Source: Bacillota bacterium (GTDB taxonomy: Bacteria; Bacillota; Bacilli; Lactobacillales; Aerococcaceae). From it: a DNA stretch of 9,689 nt. Positions 6,061 through 9,689 of this stretch are shown here, piece after piece. Location of the stretch: contig JAEZWY010000184.1 of the NCBI GenBank assembly GCA_023442905.1, forward strand, positions 1 to 9,689. Reading direction: 5' to 3'. The number at the start of each line of letters is the position of its first letter. The stretch's first letter is position 1. Both the position numbers and the translations under genes were made by a program. Under the pieces are notes generated by a model. It worked only from the letters and a program-made list of their open reading frames with translations. It made no database searches and had not been told where the DNA came from.

Positions 6061-6894
6061 ATGGAAAAACAGCTCAACCAACTCATCCAATACCTATGGG
6101 ACCAGCAAACAAATTTAACCAATCATCAAAAATCCTATAGAGATGATTTGAAAAGGGCAGGCATCGTCCAAGCTGACAATAGTCTAGACATAACCGCCAT
6201 CCCTGATGACCACAGTCGCTGGACGGTTTTTAAAGGTTTAGTCAATGTACGCGATGTCTACCAACCAAGCCCGGAATACTTACTGGCAGAAGAATCTCTA
6301 CTTCAAGCCAAGCTAGCGCCAGCTGCCAGCCCAGACCAATGGCAAAAAAGCCAGTTGGACCAACGTATTTTTCTTTGGCAAGGGGATATTACCCGCTTGA
6401 AGGTGGATGCCATTGTGAACGCGGCCAATAAGAATGGACTAGGTTGCTATATTCCAAACCATCATTGTATAGACAATACAATCCATACAATGGCGGGTGC
6501 TCAGGTAAGAACGGATATGGCTAAGGCATTAAATGGCCGTAAACTGCCAGTGGGGAAGGTCATGGTTACAAAAGCTTACAACTTGCCAGCAAAATTCATT
6601 TTTCACACGGTGGGGCCGGTGATTTATAAGGAACCTGTGTCAAAAATGAACCAAGATTTGTTGGCAGCTTGCTACCTAAATTCCCTAAAAGAAGCGGAAG
6701 CTAGAGGACTTTCGACTATTGCTTTTTGTAGCATTTCAACTGGTGAGTTTCATTTTCCAAAGGCATTAGCCAGAGATATTGCCATTCAAACAGTTCAAGA
6801 TTATTTAAAGGAAACGGATAGTTCATTACAGGTTGTCTTTAATGTCTTCTTGGATGAAGATGTGGCCTTATATCAAAAAGTTTTAATCAATTAA
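6061..6894 (+). CDS. SirTM-linked zinc-type macrodomain, protein ADP-ribosyl hydrolase
   Basis: The predicted eraser that removes ADP-ribose from the lipoylated carrier. The 277-residue protein has a helical N-terminal extension (about 1-100) and a macrodomain from about 103. LWQGDITRLKVDAIVNAAN (105-123) is the classic adenosine- and ribose-binding start. The following loop GLGCYIPNHHCIDN (126-139) carries Cys129, His134/His135 and Cys136, the Cys-His-Cys set expected of the zinc-containing macrodomains found in these operons. HTMAGAQVR (142-150) and the phosphate loop SISTGEFHFPKALA (224-237) complete the fold. Length and extension match the operon-linked family rather than stand-alone macrodomains. 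The ATG lies 3 nt after the GcvH-L stop with no strong ribosome binding site, so translational coupling is likely. A terminator hairpin follows at 6909-6945, separating it from SirTM. Confidence 0.92.
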   Translation: MEKQLNQLIQYLWDQQTNLTNHQKSYRDDLKRAGIVQADNSLDITAIPDDHSRWTVFKGLVNVRDVYQPSPEYLLAEESLLQAKLAPAASPDQWQKSQLDQRIFLWQGDITRLKVDAIVNAANKNGLGCYIPNHHCIDNTIHTMAGAQVRTDMAKALNGRKLPVGKVMVTKAYNLPAKFIFHTVGPVIYKEPVSKMNQDLLAACYLNSLKEAEARGLSTIAFCSISTGEFHFPKALARDIAIQTVQDYLKETDSSLQVVFNVFLDEDVALYQKVLIN

Positions 6895-6908
6895 ATAACG
6901 CATTTTTG

Positions 6909-6945
6909 GAGTAGGTAGGCTAAAAACTAGCTGCCTACTCTTTTT
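6909..6945 (+). terminator. Intrinsic terminator between macrodomain and SirTM genes
   Basis: GAGTAGGTAG (6909-6918) with CT (6920-6921) pairs with AGCTGCCTACTC (6929-6940), with one G-U pair and one bulged G, around a short A-rich loop; five Ts follow (6941-6945). It begins 15 nt after the macrodomain stop and ends 24 nt before the SirTM ATG. No promoter is visible after it, so SirTM and LplA2 probably rely on read-through. Confidence 0.8.
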
Positions 6946-6968
6946 ACAGGAAAGGAAGAAGTATAGGT

Positions 6969-7853
6969 ATGTGGAAATCCTTTGAGGACCCTACAGAAAA
7001 TCAAGCAAGTATGTTAAAAGAAGCAATAACTGAGGCAGATGCTGTAGTTATCGGTATCGGGGCTGGCATGTCGGCTGCAGATGGCTTTACCTATGTGGGG
7101 CCGCGGTTTGAAAATAATTTCCCTGACTTTATTGAGAAATATGGTTTCTTCGATATGTTACAAGCTAGTTTATTCGATTTTCCATCGACGCAAGAATATT
7201 GGGCTTTTGAATCACGTTTTATCGCCTTAAATTATCTTGATCAACCAGTTGGAGAATCTTACATTGCGTTGAAAGATTTATTAAGAAGTAAACCACATCA
7301 TATTATTACGACCAATGCCGATAATGCCTTTTCGGCTGCTGATTATGATATGGATAAAGTCTTCCATATTCAAGGAGAGTATATCCTGATGCAGTGTAGT
7401 CAAATGTGCCATCAAGAAACCTACCGGGATGATGATTTAATTAGAGAAATGGTAACAAGGCAAGAAAATATGGAGATTCCTTATGATTTAATTCCGCGTT
7501 GTCCAAAATGTGGGGCTGTTATGGAAGTAAATAAACGAAAAGCAGGTAAAGGGATGGTTGAAAGTCCAGATTTCTTTGCACAAAAAGCACGCTATGATGC
7601 CTTTTTGGATGAATACGAGGGACAAGCTATTCTCTTTTTAGATATCGGGGTCGGTTATACCACGCCACAATTTGTAAAGACACCTTTCCAAGAGATGACG
7701 GCTAAAAACCCTAAAGCGATGTATGTACCAATGAATAAGAAATTATACCGCATTCCTGACCACTTAAAACAACAAACGTATCGTTTAGATGAGGATATTG
7801 CAGAAACGATTATTGGTGCAAATGCTTTAATGCAGGAGGCGTTAGTTGAATGA
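6969..7853 (+). CDS. SirTM, class M sirtuin (protein ADP-ribosyltransferase)
   Basis: The predicted writer: an NAD+-dependent enzyme of the sirtuin fold that ADP-ribosylates the lipoylated GcvH-L carrier. The 294-residue protein has the NAD-binding GAGMSAADGF (31-40), TTNADNAF (114-121) in place of the usual T-Q-N-x-D, and HIQGEY (133-138) where deacetylase sirtuins have L-H-G. The catalytic histidine is thus replaced by Gln135. Asn116 and Gln135 correspond, with an offset of two, to the Asn and Gln reported as functionally important in the streptococcal enzyme. A four-cysteine zinc site is visible: Cys143 and Cys147, then Cys178 and Cys181 in CPKC. The ribosome binding site AAAGGA (6951-6956) is 12 nt from the ATG, longer than ideal. 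The stop overlaps the LplA2 start by 4 nt (ATGA). Deacetylase activity is not expected. Confidence 0.94.
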   Translation: MWKSFEDPTENQASMLKEAITEADAVVIGIGAGMSAADGFTYVGPRFENNFPDFIEKYGFFDMLQASLFDFPSTQEYWAFESRFIALNYLDQPVGESYIALKDLLRSKPHHIITTNADNAFSAADYDMDKVFHIQGEYILMQCSQMCHQETYRDDDLIREMVTRQENMEIPYDLIPRCPKCGAVMEVNKRKAGKGMVESPDFFAQKARYDAFLDEYEGQAILFLDIGVGYTTPQFVKTPFQEMTAKNPKAMYVPMNKKLYRIPDHLKQQTYRLDEDIAETIIGANALMQEALVE

Positions 7854-8875
7854 TTGTAATAGAACCCATTCGAAACGGTGAATATATGATGGATGGTGCT
7901 TACGCCTTAGCGGTCCAAGTCTATGTGCAAGAGCATCTTGAAATTACAGAGCCGATATTGTTACCTTATATCGTAGGGCCAATTGTCCAGGTAGGGCGTT
8001 TCCAAAATTCCTTAGTAGAGGTTAATGAAGCATATGTGAAAGCACATGATATCTTACTAGTCCGCCGTGATACCGGTGGCGGAACCCTTTATCAGGATGC
8101 AGGACACGTTAACTTCTGTTTCCTATATCCTGGTGATACGGATATTTATGGTAATTATGCCAAGTTATATCAACCAACTATTGATGCCTTAGAAAAATTT
8201 GGGGTGAAAGATCTGAGTCAAAGTGGCCGTAATGACCTAGAAATTGCTGGGAAAAAGATTTCAGGGGCTGCCATGACCATGAAGAATAATTTAGTATATG
8301 GTGGCTTCTCCTTAATGCTTGATGTCGACTATGATGCTATGGTCAAAGCCCTCAATCCTAATGAAAAGAAAATCATTTCAAAAGGGATTCAATCCGTTCG
8401 CGCTCGGGTAACGGATATTCGAAGTCATCTTGCACCAGCTTATCAGAACTTATCTAATTTTGAATTTAAAGATCTTATGGCCGCAGAATTCTTAGGGATA
8501 GACGATATGAATCAGGCCAAACGGTATGCGCTTAGTGATGAAGATTGGGCAATCATTGACCAGATGGTAGCGGACAAATATAAGAATTGGTCCTGGAATT
8601 TTGGGAATAATCCTAATTATGCCATCAAAAATGATATACGCGTTCCGGGTGTTGGAACACTTGAAGTAACCCTGGAAGTTGCTAAGGGGCATATTCAAAA
8701 ATGTCGGATTTATGGTGATTTTTTTGGAAAGAAAGACATAGCAGATATAGAAAACCTACTCATAGGCTGTCCATTAAGGGAAGAGGCAGTAGCGAGCGCT
8801 TTAAACGATATTGACTTAACGCTGTATTTTGGTTCGATTGATTCAACTGTTCTAACTAACCTAGTTTTAGCCTAA
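7850..8875 (+). CDS. lplA2: LplA2, lipoate-protein ligase of the SirTM operon
   Basis: Activates free lipoate with ATP and attaches it to the carrier lysine, most likely Lys58 of GcvH-L. The 341-residue protein is full length, with a catalytic domain (about 1-250) and the C-terminal accessory domain. Key motifs are VGRFQNSLVEVN (48-59), LLVRRDTGGGT (69-79), matching the R-R-x-(S/T)-G-G-G lipoate-binding loop, HVNFCF (86-91) and GKKISGAAM (134-142) with the catalytic Lys136. In other bacteria with these operons, the ligase encoded in the operon prefers GcvH-L, while the housekeeping ligase serves the dehydrogenase complexes. The start codon overlaps the SirTM stop (ATGA) and AGGAGG (7834-7839) lies inside the end of SirTM, so writer and ligase are coupled in translation. 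No terminator is seen after it. Confidence 0.93.
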   Translation: MIVIEPIRNGEYMMDGAYALAVQVYVQEHLEITEPILLPYIVGPIVQVGRFQNSLVEVNEAYVKAHDILLVRRDTGGGTLYQDAGHVNFCFLYPGDTDIYGNYAKLYQPTIDALEKFGVKDLSQSGRNDLEIAGKKISGAAMTMKNNLVYGGFSLMLDVDYDAMVKALNPNEKKIISKGIQSVRARVTDIRSHLAPAYQNLSNFEFKDLMAAEFLGIDDMNQAKRYALSDEDWAIIDQMVADKYKNWSWNFGNNPNYAIKNDIRVPGVGTLEVTLEVAKGHIQKCRIYGDFFGKKDIADIENLLIGCPLREEAVASALNDIDLTLYFGSIDSTVLTNLVLA

Positions 8876-8920
8876 TATGTTAAAATGTATATATTAAAGT
8901 AGAGAAAGAGTTGAATTGAA

Positions 8921-9689
8921 TTGAAAAAATTAAATGGCCCAACAAAACAAGGGATACAATGGTTGGCCTTGATTGCAGTATTTATATTAGCTGTCATCAA
9001 TTGGTCCTATCTTGTACAAACTGTCACGATGATTTGGTCAGTGATTTTTCCCTTAATTTTAGGTGGAATGATTGCCTTTGTCTTAAATTTATTGATGACT
9101 TGGATTGAAAAATACTTATACCCGAATGCAAAAAATAAGTATTTGAAAGCATCTAGGCGACCAGTAGCTATTATTTTAGCTATCTTAGTTGTCTGTTTAG
9201 TGATAGCGGCGACGGTGGTAATTGTGGTACCACAATTGGCGTCTGCGATTATGACGTTGATTGAAGTGGTACCTGAGACTATTGAAAATCTAACAAATTG
9301 GTTTAATAATCAAGATGCTTTGGTTCCTTTAGTGAATGACTTAGCGAACAAAGCGAATATCGATTGGAACAGTATCTTCACTAATGTAGCAAGTGGTATT
9401 AACAATGTAGCTTCAAGTCTAGCAACGACGTCTGTTTCGGTATTGACGACTTCGGTGGGTGCTGTAACTAATATCTTCTTAGGCATTTTGTTTGCGATTT
9501 ATATTCTTTTTTCAAAGGAAAAATTGGCCAAACAAGTGGATCGGTTGCTAACAGTATATGTCCGCGATGATATCCACCAATTAATTGAAAATGTGGCTCG
9601 AGTTGCTAATGAAACATTTTCTAAGTTTATTTCAGGAATGGTCATTGAAGCAATCATCTTAGGTGCTTTAGTAACAGCGGGGTTATTTA
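8921..9689 (+). CDS. AI-2E family transporter (multi-pass membrane protein), 3' end outside window
   Basis: An open frame of 256 codons runs from a TTG at 8921 to the window end. It contains hydrophobic segments near residues 14-30, 35-60 and 83-105, then a soluble stretch (about 110-185) and further membrane segments (about 187-205 and 235 on). The arrangement, the FPLILGG block (43-49) and the FSKFISGMVIEAIILG segment near the cut end are typical of the AI-2E transporter family (UPF0118/YdiK-TqsA type). Members have been linked to autoinducer-2 export or Na+(Li+)/H+ antiport, so the name says little about the substrate. The TTG start is chosen because stop codons lie just upstream in the same frame and the first in-frame ATG would delete the first membrane segment; a weak AAAGAG lies 10 nt upstream. 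It is 45 bp downstream of LplA2 without a terminator, so partial co-transcription is possible. Confidence 0.85.
   Translation, partial: MKKLNGPTKQGIQWLALIAVFILAVINWSYLVQTVTMIWSVIFPLILGGMIAFVLNLLMTWIEKYLYPNAKNKYLKASRRPVAIILAILVVCLVIAATVVIVVPQLASAIMTLIEVVPETIENLTNWFNNQDALVPLVNDLANKANIDWNSIFTNVASGINNVASSLATTSVSVLTTSVGAVTNIFLGILFAIYILFSKEKLAKQVDRLLTVYVRDDIHQLIENVARVANETFSKFISGMVIEAIILGALVTAGLF

Noticed and set aside
1..9689. Mobile element, CRISPR array or prophage boundary
   Set aside because: No transposase or integrase, terminal repeats, regular direct repeats, tRNA or attachment-site duplication were seen.

Overview
The window is AT-rich Firmicutes DNA: strong AGGAGG-type ribosome binding sites, sigma-A-like promoters and T-tailed terminators. 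The protein style and gene set fit Lactobacillales, perhaps an Aerococcus-like organism; the genus is a guess from general resemblance, not a search.

Left part (1-2070): the 5' part of a 2,3-bisphosphoglycerate-dependent phosphoglycerate mutase gene (minus strand, cut by the window edge) diverges from a CPA-superfamily cation:proton antiporter gene. The antiporter has its own promoter and a structured leader of about 140 nt. That leader holds a predicted loop pseudoknot and a strong terminator hairpin just before the ribosome binding site, the architecture of a transcription-attenuating riboswitch. A bidirectional terminator closes the antiporter gene.

Middle part (2073-5554): a short-chain dehydrogenase and an Old Yellow Enzyme-like flavin oxidoreductase (both minus strand, separated by a terminator), then a divergently transcribed luciferase-like flavin monooxygenase. 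The divergent promoter region is rich in inverted repeats.

Right part (5719-8875): four genes forming the lipoyl-linked protein ADP-ribosylation operon: GcvH-L (a lipoyl carrier protein), a zinc-type macrodomain (ADP-ribose eraser), SirTM (an ADP-ribosylating class M sirtuin, the writer) and LplA2 (a lipoate-protein ligase). In the published model of these operons, LplA2 lipoylates GcvH-L, SirTM then ADP-ribosylates the lipoylated carrier, and the macrodomain reverses this; the system is linked to oxidative stress. The flanking Old Yellow Enzyme and luciferase-like genes are known companions of this operon, so roughly 3137-8875 can be read as one functional island. The core system is therefore described, not new. 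Less expected details here are an intrinsic terminator between the eraser and writer genes, loss of the usual substrate-binding pair in the Old Yellow Enzyme homologue, and paired inverted repeats in the divergent promoter region.

Right edge (8921-9689): the 5' part of an AI-2E-family membrane protein gene with a TTG start, running off the window. I saw no CRISPR array, tRNA, rRNA or insertion sequence.
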